A DNA stretch of 45,477 nucleotides. Source: an uncultured Candidatus Actinomarina sp. Lineage in GTDB: Bacteria; Actinomycetota; Acidimicrobiia; Actinomarinales; Actinomarinaceae. Position 1 is the first letter of the stretch. Every line of letters begins with the position of its first letter. Where the stretch lies: positions 1 to 45,477 of the forward strand of contig CABXDM010000004.1 of assembly GCA_902510965.1 (NCBI GenBank), written 5' to 3'. Shown here piece after piece: positions 28,559 through 38,665 of the stretch. A program made the position numbers and the translations under genes. The notes beneath the pieces are model-generated. The model did no database searches, was not told where the DNA came from, and worked only from the letters and a program-made list of their open reading frames with translations.

Positions 28559-29032
28559 ATGAAAAATTCAATTATTAAAATACTAAACAGATATAGCTTA
28601 ATTTATTTACCATTTGGATGGGTTGTTGGTCTGGCAGTCATTTTCATTGCTTATAAGCCTATTGCTATTTTATATTTTTTAAGCTTTGTAGTATTGGGTT
28701 CATTTTTTGGTCTCTATTTATTTACTTCAAATAGAGGTAAAGTTATAGATGATCATGACTTTGCAGCAAGTCCATTCACAATTATTGAGTATTATTCCGA
28801 TTATTGACTTGGATGTAGTGCTTCAAAATTCATAGTTAATGAATTCAAAAAAAACAAACCAGAAATCCCAATTGTCTCTGTCAATGCTTCAAAGAAGGAT
28901 TACAACGAGATAGTTGAGAAGTATGGTTTAGAATTTACACCAACTTATGTTCTCGTTGATAATAATGCTGAAAAAATTTATAAAAGAGTCGGTAATTTCA
29001 AACTAGAAAAATTCACATCCCTTACAATATAA
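28559..29032 (+). CDS. Candidate selenocysteine-containing membrane-anchored thioredoxin-like protein; in-frame TGA 28805-28807 read as Sec in UxxC
   Basis: N-terminal TM segments, then FTIIEYYSDY-(TGA)-LGCSASKFIVNEFKKNKPEIPIVSVNASKKDYNEIVEKYGLEFTPTYVLVDNNAEKIYKRVGNFKLEKFTSLTI*; open frame after TGA; cis-Pro TPTYVLVD typical of Trx fold. Confidence 0.72.
28827..28845 (+). promoter_or_regulatory. Candidate bacterial SECIS-like hairpin
   Basis: AATTCAT-AGTTA-ATGAATT 7-bp stem, 5-nt loop with G at loop position 2; starts 19 nt after the TGA. Confidence 0.45.
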
Positions 29033-29368
29033 TTAAGCTATTTTATCACCAACAGATGCATTTATTTCTGGTGACAATAGTTCAACTGTACGATCTTTAG
29101 AAATTGAACCCAATACCAAGCATTGACTCATTATTGGACCAATTTGTCTGTCACCAAGATTAATTATTGCGATACATTTTCTACCAAGGAGTGATTTTTT
29201 ACTGTAATTTGTCACTTGAGCACTAGTTTTCTTAATTCCAATTTCTTTTCCAAAATTTATTTTGATAATATAGGAAGGATTTTTCGCTTCAGGAAAGTCT
29301 AGAACATCAAGAATTTCACCAACTCGAATATCTAGTGAAGTGAAATTTTTTAAGTTATCCTGTCCCAT
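29033..29368 (-). CDS. tRNA-binding (EMAP-II/CsaA-like) domain protein
   Basis: LDIRVGEILDVLDFPEAKNPSYIIKINFG, VTNYSKKSLLGRKCIAIINLGDRQIGPIMSQCLVLG. Confidence 0.85.
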   Translation of the reverse strand: MGQDNLKNFTSLDIRVGEILDVLDFPEAKNPSYIIKINFGKEIGIKKTSAQVTNYSKKSLLGRKCIAIINLGDRQIGPIMSQCLVLGSISKDRTVELLSPEINASVGDKIA

Positions 29369-29396
29369 AATTCAAAGTTAATTGCATAATTAAGGG

Positions 29397-29936
29397 ATGT
29401 CAAAAATTCTATTACTTTCAGCTGGTACTTCAGAAAATTCTGGTAATAAAAAGGCAGCTCAGTATGCATCAGGATATTTAGAAGAAAAAAAAATTAAAAC
29501 ATATCTATTTGATAATCTATACAGCGAAATACCTTTCATATTAGAGGGCGGTATAGTCCAACCAGATAAAATTATTGAGATTAGAGATGCTCTAATTGAA
29601 TGTGATCAAATAATAATTTTTAGTCCAGTTTTTAATGGTGGATATGCGTCTCATCTTAAAAATACACTAGATTGGCTCTCCCTTGCGTTTAATGAATATA
29701 AGTACAATGAACTTTTTCAAAATAAAAAAGCAGCAATTGTTTCTGCGGTACTCGGCAAAGGCGGAAATTCTTATGATGCTTATAGTTCACTTTCGAGCCA
29801 ACTTGAGAATTATGGTTTAAACGTTTTTAAAGACTTTTATTTATTTTCCTCAGAAAATAACTTAGATAAAAAGCTTGAAGAAAGTACTCAGCATCCAGAA
29901 TTTAATACTTTCTTAGATGAGTACTTAGGAAGCTAA
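29397..29936 (+). CDS. NAD(P)H-dependent FMN reductase/flavodoxin-like protein
   Basis: ILLLSAGTSENSGNKKAA, IIIFSPVFNGGYASHLKNTLDWLS. Confidence 0.85.
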   Translation: MSKILLLSAGTSENSGNKKAAQYASGYLEEKKIKTYLFDNLYSEIPFILEGGIVQPDKIIEIRDALIECDQIIIFSPVFNGGYASHLKNTLDWLSLAFNEYKYNELFQNKKAAIVSAVLGKGGNSYDAYSSLSSQLENYGLNVFKDFYLFSSENNLDKKLEESTQHPEFNTFLDEYLGS

Positions 29937-30650
29937 GTTCTCACTTACTTTTAAATAAATCAAATTAGTAAGTTCGTCAATATCATAATCTTCTATATTT
30001 GTAATTGGATCTAATATTTGGACATGAATTTTTCCAGATTTAAACCAAACTGATCCCTTGATCATTAAGTTGTGTGAATTGTGTGTTACAACAGGAATAA
30101 TTGGTAAATCAAACTGTTTAGCAACATGTGCCGCCCCTTTTTTAAAAGGGAGCAAGTCTTTTTGATTACTTCTTGTGCCTTCAGGAAAGATCATTATGGA
30201 GTTTTTATTGTCAATAACCCTTTGAATTGACTCATTAATTTTTGGAAGATTCATTTGAGCATTTTTTCTGTCTATTCTAGGTAGGCCAAGAACCTTAAGA
30301 GCACGACTTAATATAGGTATTCTAAAAAGCTCAGTCTTAGTAAGAAATCTAATTGAAACGGGTAAGGCGGTGATGTGAGTAAATATATCAAGAGTAGAAG
30401 GATGATTAGATATAACAACATAGCTCTGAGATGCGTCTATTTTTTCGGCACCGGTAACTTTTAAATCAATCCCTGCAGCTATTAATCCCGATAAACCAAA
30501 AATGTTATATAGTTTTGTACCCAGTATCTTACCGTTAGGTAAAAAGGAAGCGAAGATAATTACTAATAAAAGTATTCCAAAAAAGGTTATATATAAAGGA
30601 AATAACATAAATGTCCGGAGCATGTCTTTAGGAGTTATTTGAAGACTCAT
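29925..30650 (-). CDS. 1-acyl-sn-glycerol-3-phosphate acyltransferase (PlsC family)
   Basis: ISNHPSTLDIF (HX4D), FPEGTRS motif. Confidence 0.9.
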   Translation of the reverse strand: MSLQITPKDMLRTFMLFPLYITFFGILLLVIIFASFLPNGKILGTKLYNIFGLSGLIAAGIDLKVTGAEKIDASQSYVVISNHPSTLDIFTHITALPVSIRFLTKTELFRIPILSRALKVLGLPRIDRKNAQMNLPKINESIQRVIDNKNSIMIFPEGTRSNQKDLLPFKKGAAHVAKQFDLPIIPVVTHNSHNLMIKGSVWFKSGKIHVQILDPITNIEDYDIDELTNLIYLKVSENLAS

Positions 30651-30704
30651 AAAGCTATCTTATACATATTTTTTAATTTTCTATTAATAAGTAATTATAA
30701 CAAT

Positions 30705-31298
30705 TTACCTAAGGTCAAAATAAGGAATGACTAATTGGACAACTGGTCCAATTGATATGGCTATTACAACTGAAGATAAACCAACAGTTCCACCAAGTAA
30801 CCAACCCAGAGTTAGTGCAGTGACTTCTATTACGTTCCTAGCCATTCCAATTTTTAATCCCTTGCTTTCGAGACCCACCATTACGCCGTCTCTTGGTCCA
30901 GAACCCATGTCTGCTCCAACATATATTGCAGTTCCAGAGCCTATACATAGTATTCCTATAAAGACAAATATCCACTTAAGGACTAAAGTTTCTGCATTAA
31001 GATCTAAACTAATTACTAAATCTGCAACAGTCCCTATCCAGAAAATATCAACAAGTGTTGCAATTCCAGGTTTTTGTTTAAGTGGTATCCATAAAAGTGT
31101 TACAAAAATGCCTGTAGCTATGATTGCATTCCCAAAGGTGAGGTTTGTATTAAGGGAGATACCTTCGTGAAACACTCCCCATGGCCCTAGCCCCAATTTT
31201 GACGAAAAATTTAATGCAACGCCGGTACCGATTAAAGTTGTGCCTACTAATACTTGTATTACTTTTCTTGAGGTTAAAGCCATATTCAAATCTAGCAT
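30705..31298 (-). CDS. YczE/YyaS/YitT-like integral membrane protein
   Basis: GTGVALNFSSKLGLGPWGVFHEGIS; ADMGSGPRDGVMVGL; multiple TM segments. Confidence 0.75.
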   Translation of the reverse strand: MLDLNMALTSRKVIQVLVGTTLIGTGVALNFSSKLGLGPWGVFHEGISLNTNLTFGNAIIATGIFVTLLWIPLKQKPGIATLVDIFWIGTVADLVISLDLNAETLVLKWIFVFIGILCIGSGTAIYVGADMGSGPRDGVMVGLESKGLKIGMARNVIEVTALTLGWLLGGTVGLSSVVIAISIGPVVQLVIPYFDLR

Positions 31299-31334
31299 TT
31301 TATGTCTTTAAAGAATCAGTACTACAATAAAAAT

Positions 31335-32042
31335 ATGAAAAAATTATTAATCTTAATTCTATTCTTCTCATTCTGTTCATCTCAAGATACAGTATCAGAT
31401 GAGGAGTTATCTGTTGAAAGTACAATTTTAGAGATTCAAGAAACTGATGATACATCCACAACAACAAGTATTGAGGTTACTCAACTGGAATCTTTTGATG
31501 GAGCCATATACACAGTGAATAAAGAATTAAGTACAGTTAGCTACCTTGCGCCTAAACAATTTCTCAATGCAAATTTAGAGATAGTAGAGGGGATAACTAA
31601 TGAAGTTTCTGGAGATTTCGAATTAACCCTAGGAGAGTGTGATTTAGCTGATTCTTGTTTACAGGTTAGAAACTTATCCATAACTGCCGATTTATCGACA
31701 TTAAAAAGTAGTAGCAGTATAAGAGATAGTGCCATCAAGACTAAATGGCTAGAGTCAAAGATCTTCCCAAATGCGGTTTACAGTGTTGATGAAATTGTAT
31801 TACCAAATAATAATTTTGACTCCAAAATAGACGAGACAATAGTTGGCGTTCTCAGTATCAGAAATATTGAGATAAACGTACCTTTTTCAATAACAGCTTT
31901 TATGGAGGATGATAAGGTTTATGTTACAGGCGTAACTGAAATTGATACAACCTGGTTTGGCTTTGATGCACCTACAAAATTTAACGCATGGGAAGTTTTA
32001 AACCCTATAGGTATAAAGATATCGATAGTAGCTGAAAAATAA
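31335..32042 (+). CDS. YceI-like domain lipoprotein (ATG 31335 preferred)
   Basis: MKKLLILILFFSFCSSQ lipoprotein signal; YTVNKELSTVSYLAPKQFL...; NIEINVPFSITAFMEDDKVYVTGVTEIDTTWFG. Confidence 0.72.
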   Translation: MKKLLILILFFSFCSSQDTVSDEELSVESTILEIQETDDTSTTTSIEVTQLESFDGAIYTVNKELSTVSYLAPKQFLNANLEIVEGITNEVSGDFELTLGECDLADSCLQVRNLSITADLSTLKSSSSIRDSAIKTKWLESKIFPNAVYSVDEIVLPNNNFDSKIDETIVGVLSIRNIEINVPFSITAFMEDDKVYVTGVTEIDTTWFGFDAPTKFNAWEVLNPIGIKISIVAEK

Positions 32043-32045
32043 GAA

Positions 32046-32561
32046 TTGAAATCACACCTCGTATATGAAGATTTAAAACTTCCTTACAAAATACACGACG
32101 AGCCTTATGCAGCTGTCTCGATTTTAGTGTACAAAGAAAAAGAAGTTCTTTTTATTAAAAGATCAAATGATATGCCAACCCATAAAGGCCATATTGCTTT
32201 TCCTGGAGGAAAAAAAGAACAAAGAGATTTAAATATTGTAGAAACTGCTGTGAGGGAAGCATCCGAAGAGCTATTAATTTTAAAAAATGATGTTGAACCC
32301 TTTGGTGTCCTAGAACCAGTCGACACAATAGAATTTAAATACAATGTTTTTCCTATTTTATGTAGGTTGCATAAAAAACCAGAATCCTTCAACAAGTCAG
32401 AAGTACAGGAAATTTTTTTCGTTTCTATTGATGAATTAAGTAATCAACAAAACTGGAGGTTTAGAGGAATTTATCCAAATGATTGGATATTTAAAATCCA
32501 TAATGAGACTCTCTGGGGTGCAACAGCAAAAATGACACGGGAGTTACTTGGCTTGGCGTGA
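32046..32561 (+). CDS. NUDIX hydrolase, CoA pyrophosphatase-like
   Basis: HIAFPGGKKEQRDLNIVETAVREASEELLI NUDIX box. Confidence 0.9.
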   Translation: MKSHLVYEDLKLPYKIHDEPYAAVSILVYKEKEVLFIKRSNDMPTHKGHIAFPGGKKEQRDLNIVETAVREASEELLILKNDVEPFGVLEPVDTIEFKYNVFPILCRLHKKPESFNKSEVQEIFFVSIDELSNQQNWRFRGIYPNDWIFKIHNETLWGATAKMTRELLGLA

Positions 32562-33458
32562 ATTGGTGAGTTCATCTTTTACAGCTAGATAAAGAGAGAT
32601 AAATATCATTGTCAAAGTGACAAAAAATATATTACTTATAACTTCGTCTAGAAAAATGTACCCAACTATTATTCCAACAATTGGAACAACATAATCAACA
32701 AGAGTTGTAAACGTAGCGGAAAGTCTTTTGATGGTGTAAAAAAATAACGAGTAGTTGAAAATATCTATAAAAACTAAACCAAGAAGCTTCAAAATCTCTG
32801 GCTGGGTTAAAAGTACCACTCTTCCACCAAGGAAATTGAATAATACTATTGAGATGAGGGTTGCAGCAATCCACTGTGTTAAGAGGTATGTTTTTGCTGG
32901 AATAATTTGTGAATCTTTTTTATTTGTAATATTACTTATTGCTAGACCCTGAACCCCAAGTAAGGCTAACAATCCACCAATTAAAAGACTACCTTCCTCA
33001 GACAGTCCTGTTACCCCAGATAAAAATAATGCAATTAACCCTAGTAATCCTATTGCAACAGATGAAACTTTTAACTTAGTAATTTTTTCTTCCTTGTAAA
33101 AAAAATATACCCAAAATACTGTAAACATAGGAATTGTTGAAATAAATATACTTTGTAATCCAGACGAGATATTTTTTAAAGCATATATAAAAGTCCATCC
33201 TGGAATAAATATCGCAAGAAAGCCGGTCCAACTACCTCTTAATAGGTAATTAAAATTTATTTCAGATTTAAATTCCCTAAAGCAGTAGAAAAAAAGAATC
33301 AGTGTAACAATTGTGATACGAGATGTGACAATATAAATTTCTTCAACACCATCAATAAGTAGACTTCTATTAAGTAAACCGTGAAAACCAAATAGTGAGC
33401 CAATCAATATAATATTCCTTAATCCTGAGTATGGAGACATTGTATATTCAGGTTTCAT
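32544..33458 (-). CDS. EamA/DMT family transporter
   Basis: About 10 TM segments; PMFTVFWVYFFYKEE, VVPIVGIIVGYIFLDE. Confidence 0.88.
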   Translation of the reverse strand: MKPEYTMSPYSGLRNIILIGSLFGFHGLLNRSLLIDGVEEIYIVTSRITIVTLILFFYCFREFKSEINFNYLLRGSWTGFLAIFIPGWTFIYALKNISSGLQSIFISTIPMFTVFWVYFFYKEEKITKLKVSSVAIGLLGLIALFLSGVTGLSEEGSLLIGGLLALLGVQGLAISNITNKKDSQIIPAKTYLLTQWIAATLISIVLFNFLGGRVVLLTQPEILKLLGLVFIDIFNYSLFFYTIKRLSATFTTLVDYVVPIVGIIVGYIFLDEVISNIFFVTLTMIFISLYLAVKDELTNSRQAK

Positions 33459-33498
33459 AAGCTACTCCAAATTGATTTAAGACATTAGAATAGCAGAT

Positions 33499-34470
33499 AT
33501 GAAAACTGTTTTTTCTGGCATACAGCCAACAGGAAAAGTTCACTTAGGAAACTTTTTGGGCGCAATAAAAAATTGGGTCCATCTATCAAATGAAGAAAAT
33601 AAAAACTTTTTTTGTGTTGTAGATCTTCATTCCATTACAACACACCCAGATCCCAAGGAATTGAAATCCAATATTGAACAGACTCTTAAGTTGCTAATTG
33701 CTGCCGGCATAAATTTAGATAATTCAATTATTTATGCACAAAGTAGTGTCCCTCAACATGCATATTTATCATGGATACTCTCAAGTTTTTGTCAAGTTGG
33801 AGAACTTCAAAGAATGACACAATACAAAGAAAAAGCTGACAGTCTTGGGAGTCATGCTGGGATTTTTACATATCCTGTGCTTATGGCATCTGATATATTA
33901 ATTCATAAAGCTAATGAAGTACCAGTAGGAGATGATCAAACGCAACACTTGGAGTTAACTAGAAATATCGCCGAAAGGTTTAATAATAAATATGGAGTAG
34001 TTTTCCCTTTACCTGAAAAATCTTCTGGAAAATCTGGGGCTAGGTTAATGTCATTGAAACATCCTGATAGTAAAATGTCTAAAAGTTCAGATGATATCAA
34101 TGGCACAATTTATTTTGATGATGATAAGGATACAATAATGAAAAAATTTAAATCATCGGTTACAGATTCAGACGATATTATTCAATATAATTTAAGTGAA
34201 AAAAAAGGGATAAGCAATCTCATAGACATATATGCTTCTATAAATGGGCTGTCTCATAAGGAAGTCGAAAAAACATTCACAGATTCCCGGTATGGAGAAT
34301 TTAAAATGGCAGTTGGTGAATGTGTCGCAGATTACTTAAACCCAATTAATCTTAAATTTACAGAACTTGAAAAAGAAAATATTTCGGAAATAGTCAAAAT
34401 CAATCTTCAAGAGGCCCAAACTTCTGCAGAAGTAACGATAAAAGAAGTAAATAATATTCTAGGTCTCTGA
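33499..34470 (+). CDS. trpS: Tryptophanyl-tRNA synthetase
   Basis: SGIQPTGKVHLGNFLGAIKNW, VGDDQTQHLELTRNIA, KMSKS. Confidence 0.97.
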   Translation: MKTVFSGIQPTGKVHLGNFLGAIKNWVHLSNEENKNFFCVVDLHSITTHPDPKELKSNIEQTLKLLIAAGINLDNSIIYAQSSVPQHAYLSWILSSFCQVGELQRMTQYKEKADSLGSHAGIFTYPVLMASDILIHKANEVPVGDDQTQHLELTRNIAERFNNKYGVVFPLPEKSSGKSGARLMSLKHPDSKMSKSSDDINGTIYFDDDKDTIMKKFKSSVTDSDDIIQYNLSEKKGISNLIDIYASINGLSHKEVEKTFTDSRYGEFKMAVGECVADYLNPINLKFTELEKENISEIVKINLQEAQTSAEVTIKEVNNILGL

Positions 34471-34474
34471 AATC

Positions 34475-36610
34475 ATGGTTAATAATCTACCTATTCCAGA
34501 AGAGTGGAAGAGTCTAGTTAACGAAAAGCAAAAAGAAGCAATTGAATATACAGATGGACCATTACTTATAGTTGCTGGAGCGGGATCTGGTAAAACAAGG
34601 GTATTAACATATAGGTACGCGCACTTAGTCATGAACTGTTCAATAAACTACTCAAATATATTAGCAATTACTTTCACCAACAAAGCAGCAAACGAAATGA
34701 AGGAAAGAATTAGTAAGCTCTTAGGTTTGGATGTTTCACCTAAATGGATTTCAACATTTCATAGTTCTTGTGTAAAAATTTTACGCACACATGGCCAGTT
34801 AATTGGATATAAAAGTAATTTTACAATTTACGATCAATCAGATTCTTCAAAATTGATAAGGAATTGTATGAGAGAAAATAATGTGGATCTTAAACAATAT
34901 TCACCTAGAAGATTTCAAGCCGCTATTTCTGGATTAAAAAATATGAGAACTAGTCCAGGGGAAGCAATTGAATTTGCTGAAACTTTTTTTGATGTAAAAG
35001 TTGCTGAAATTTATACCTCTTATGAAAAAAAATTAATGTTAGCCAATTCAATGGATTTTGATGATTTGTTAATTAAAACAGTAGATTTACTTGAAACAAA
35101 TGAAGAAGCATTAAAATTTTGGTCATCGAAGTTCCAATATATTATGGTCGATGAATATCAAGATACAAACCTGGTGCAGTATAAGTTAATAGAACTTCTA
35201 TCTTCTAGGCATAAAAATTTGTGTGTAGTGGGGGATTCAGATCAAAGTATTTATGCATTTAGAGGTGCAGATATAAGAAACATACAAGAATTCGAAAAAG
35301 ATTTCCAAAATGCAAAAATTATTACCTTAGATAAAAACTACCGATCTTCTCAAAATATTTTAGATATTGCAAATGCAGTAATTTCAAACAATCCAAGAAC
35401 ACAGGATAAAAAGTTATGGACTGACAATTCAAGCGGGATGGATGTAAATGTAGCAGAATTCAGCTCAGAAAGAGATGAGGCAAAATGGATTACCTCTGAA
35501 ATACAGGAGATTTTAAAAAAGGACAAAAAAATGGAAATTGCTATTTTTTATAGAACAAATAATCAATCAAGAATATTTGAAGAAGAGTTAAGACGTAATA
35601 GCATTAATTATAAAATTGTTGGAAATGTAAGATTTTACGATAGAAAAGAAATAAAAGATATACTTTCGTATCTAAATTATTTAGTAAATCCTGATGACAC
35701 GGTTTCCTTTGAAAGGGTTCTTAATGTTCCAAAAAGAGGGATAGGGGAATCCACTTTACAAAAATTAAGAGATTTCTCTAGTTCAAAGGACTTATCGGTT
35801 TCGAATGCACTAGATGATTTTGAAAGTTTAGATTTCTTGTCAGCACGAATTCTTAATAAGCTTCAAGAATTTAAAGACTTAATAATAGATTTAAAAGGCC
35901 ACGCAATAAAAGGTCCTTCAGAAGCAATTATCAAAACCTTAGAGCTAACAGGATACAAAAATCAGCTAATTAAAGATAGCACACTTGAATCCCAAATGAG
36001 AATCGAAAATCTTGATGAACTAATTAACTCAGCTTTCGAATTTGAAAACCTTTACGAAGAAGATGTTGATGATCCTTATATAGTTCTTAGAGATTATTTA
36101 GAATCTCTAGCTTTGTTCACAAACACTGACAGTATAGAAGATGAAGATAATGTATTGTTGATGACCTTACATAACGCAAAAGGTCTTGAATTTCCTTATG
36201 TTTTTATGACTGGTATGGAGGAAAATATTTTTCCTAGTCAAAAATCAGAAAGTGAATTTGAAGTACAAGAGGAAAGAAGGCTATGTTATGTGGGAATGAC
36301 CCGTGCTGAGCAAAAACTTTATTTAACCTACTCTCAAACAAGAACGCTATGGGGAGGTACTACGTATAATTTAAAAAGTCGATTTTTAGATGAATCAGAA
36401 AACTTTTTTCAAGAAATCAAAGTTAAAGATTTTAGTGCCACTTCAGCTACCTCACCTGGGATTGGAAAAGTAGGAAATACTGTCACACATGAAAAATATG
36501 GAAAAGGATTAATTGAAGAAATTTCAGGCAATGAAATTACTATCAATTTTGGTGGTGAATGGGGTGTTAAATATCTAGATATAGAGTGGGCCCCGTTAAA
36601 ATTTGATTGA
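34475..36610 (+). CDS. pcrA: UvrD/PcrA-type SF1 DNA helicase
   Basis: LNEKQ-like Q motif, AGAGSGKTRVLTYR, VDEYQDTN, GDSDQSIYAFRGA, LMTLHNAKGLEFP. Confidence 0.94.
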   Translation: MVNNLPIPEEWKSLVNEKQKEAIEYTDGPLLIVAGAGSGKTRVLTYRYAHLVMNCSINYSNILAITFTNKAANEMKERISKLLGLDVSPKWISTFHSSCVKILRTHGQLIGYKSNFTIYDQSDSSKLIRNCMRENNVDLKQYSPRRFQAAISGLKNMRTSPGEAIEFAETFFDVKVAEIYTSYEKKLMLANSMDFDDLLIKTVDLLETNEEALKFWSSKFQYIMVDEYQDTNLVQYKLIELLSSRHKNLCVVGDSDQSIYAFRGADIRNIQEFEKDFQNAKIITLDKNYRSSQNILDIANAVISNNPRTQDKKLWTDNSSGMDVNVAEFSSERDEAKWITSEIQEILKKDKKMEIAIFYRTNNQSRIFEEELRRNSINYKIVGNVRFYDRKEIKDILSYLNYLVNPDDTVSFERVLNVPKRGIGESTLQKLRDFSSSKDLSVSNALDDFESLDFLSARILNKLQEFKDLIIDLKGHAIKGPSEAIIKTLELTGYKNQLIKDSTLESQMRIENLDELINSAFEFENLYEEDVDDPYIVLRDYLESLALFTNTDSIEDEDNVLLMTLHNAKGLEFPYVFMTGMEENIFPSQKSESEFEVQEERRLCYVGMTRAEQKLYLTYSQTRTLWGGTTYNLKSRFLDESENFFQEIKVKDFSATSATSPGIGKVGNTVTHEKYGKGLIEEISGNEITINFGGEWGVKYLDIEWAPLKFD

Positions 36611-36662
36611 AATTCTTACCATGCATAAATTAATGAACTATATATAATTTGTAAGTTAAATT

Positions 36663-37796
36663 ATGGATTTATTTGAATATCAGGGAAAATCACTTTATGC
36701 AAACTATGATATTGCACATCCAAATTCTTTTCTTGTAAATAAAATTGAAGATTTAGAACATGGTTTCAATTTAAATTACCCTGTTGTTGTTAAAGCCCAA
36801 GTCCAAGTTGGAGGTAGGGGGAAAGCTGGTGGTATCAAATTAGCCACTAATAATGATGAACTCATTACGCACACTAATGAAATTCTTGGAATGGACATCA
36901 AAGGCCACACTGTTGAAAAAATCTTGATTGAAGAGGCTTCTGATATAAAAGAGGAGTACTACTTATCATTTACTCTTGATAGGTCAGAAAAAAAATATTT
37001 AATGATGTTAAGCGCAAAGGGTGGAATGGATATTGAGGCTGTTGCTGAAGAAAATCCAGACGATCTAACAATGATTCACATAGATCCCTCTAAAGAATTA
37101 GATGAAGCCGTGTTAATTGATGCAATAACTAACTCCAAGTTAAATCTTGATTATGAATCTGATTTAGTGGAAATAATAACTAGATTATTCAAACTATTTA
37201 TTTCTGGTGATTGTGACTTAGTAGAGGTAAATCCATTAGCAATAACTAGTAGCGGGGTAATGGCGTTAGATTCTAAAGTTTCATTGGATATGAATGCAAA
37301 ATATAGGCACGAAGACTTTGATCAAATTGAAAAAGATATACCAATTCCTCCTTCAGAAAAGTCTGCAAAAGAAAAGGGCTTAAATTTTATTAAACTTGAT
37401 GGCTCAGTAGGCATCATTGGCAACGGGGCAGGACTTGTTATGTCAACTCTTGATGTTGTAGCTGAATATGGTGGCAGTGCTGCTAATTTCCTAGACATAG
37501 GAGGTGGGGCAAAAGCAGAAACTGTGAGTGCTGCGCTAGAAGTTCTAGAAACAGATGACTCAGTGTCCAGTGTTTTTATAAATATATTTGGGGGAATAAC
37601 AAGATGTGATCTTGTTGCGCAAGGAATTGTAGAAGCAACTAAAGGAAAAGATCTTAAATGGCCAATAGTGATTCGACTTGATGGAACAAATGCTACAGAG
37701 GGATTAAAGATTCTCAGAGATAACCCTAATGAGAAAATAATTATTACTGAAACTATGAATGAAGCAGCTGAGTTATCCGTGAAAGGAAATAGATAA
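36663..37796 (+). CDS. sucC: Succinyl-CoA ligase subunit beta
   Basis: [43 protein letters not shown]. Confidence 0.97.
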   Translation: MDLFEYQGKSLYANYDIAHPNSFLVNKIEDLEHGFNLNYPVVVKAQVQVGGRGKAGGIKLATNNDELITHTNEILGMDIKGHTVEKILIEEASDIKEEYYLSFTLDRSEKKYLMMLSAKGGMDIEAVAEENPDDLTMIHIDPSKELDEAVLIDAITNSKLNLDYESDLVEIITRLFKLFISGDCDLVEVNPLAITSSGVMALDSKVSLDMNAKYRHEDFDQIEKDIPIPPSEKSAKEKGLNFIKLDGSVGIIGNGAGLVMSTLDVVAEYGGSAANFLDIGGGAKAETVSAALEVLETDDSVSSVFINIFGGITRCDLVAQGIVEATKGKDLKWPIVIRLDGTNATEGLKILRDNPNEKIIITETMNEAAELSVKGNR

Positions 37797-38665
37797 TGGC
37801 AATACTCATAGATGAAAATTCAAAGGTGGTTGTTCAAGGAATAACTGGAAGAGAGGGTCAATTTCATGCTCTCAGAAATAGAGATTATGGAACAAAGATA
37901 GTCGCAGGAACTCGTCCTGGCAAAGGCGGAGAGCAAGTAGAGTCAATCCCTATATTTAATACAGTACAAGAAGCAATTGATGAAACAGGCGCAAATGTTG
38001 CTCTAACTTTCGTACCACCTGCTTTTGCAAAAGATGCTGTTCTTGAAGCTGCTTATGCAGACTGTCAGTTAATTGTTTGTATAACGGAAGGAATTCCTGC
38101 CAAAGATGAAGCTGAAATGTACAATCTAATTAAAAACAACACTAAATCTAAATTGCTTGGACCTAATTGTCCTGGTTTAATTTCTCCTGGAAAATCAAAC
38201 GTTGGTATTATGCCTCATGAAATTACACTTCCTGGAAACGTAGGAGTTGTATCTAGGTCAGGAACACTAACTTATCAAGCTGTACATGAATTAACTCAAT
38301 TAAATATCGGCCAATCAACATGTATTGGAATTGGTGGAGATCCAGTTCCAGGAATGTCATTTATAGATATTCTTAAAGAATATCAAGAAGATGAAGAAAC
38401 AAATGCCATAGTAATGATTGGTGAAATAGGAGGAACTGCTGAAGAGGAAGCGGCTGAGTATATTAAAAATAATATAACTAAGCCAGTAGTTTCATACATT
38501 GCAGGTGTAACAGCCCCTCCAGGTAAAAAAATGGGTCATGCGGGAGCAATTGTTTCTGGTAATAAAGGTACGGCAAAAGCCAAAATGGAAGCTTTAGAGG
38601 AAGCAGGAGTATTAGTTGTTAGCAATCCAACAAAGATTGGAAAAGCGGTAAAGGAAGTAATCTAA
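37796..38665 (+). CDS. sucD: Succinyl-CoA ligase subunit alpha
   Basis: [34 protein letters not shown]. Confidence 0.97.
   Translation: MAILIDENSKVVVQGITGREGQFHALRNRDYGTKIVAGTRPGKGGEQVESIPIFNTVQEAIDETGANVALTFVPPAFAKDAVLEAAYADCQLIVCITEGIPAKDEAEMYNLIKNNTKSKLLGPNCPGLISPGKSNVGIMPHEITLPGNVGVVSRSGTLTYQAVHELTQLNIGQSTCIGIGGDPVPGMSFIDILKEYQEDEETNAIVMIGEIGGTAEEEAAEYIKNNITKPVVSYIAGVTAPPGKKMGHAGAIVSGNKGTAKAKMEALEEAGVLVVSNPTKIGKAVKEVI

Noticed and set aside
28472-28807. ORF-track CDS start at 28472 for the thioredoxin-like gene
   Set aside because: It overlaps the divergent fur-like gene; ATG 28559 gives a proper N-terminus (MKNSIIKILNRY...) and a TATAAT at 28528-28533.
28805-28807. Genome-wide reassignment of TGA to an amino acid
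   Set aside because: TGA ends secY, infA and tsaB at their expected C-termini, so it acts as a normal stop here.
30727-31170. 147-aa forward ORF antisense to the YitT-like gene
   Set aside because: Pro/Ser/Thr-rich shadow ORF; the reverse-strand membrane protein is convincing.
33459-33498. T-box or Trp leader upstream of trpS
   Set aside because: The gap is only 40 bp with no leader ORF, hairpin or T-box motif.
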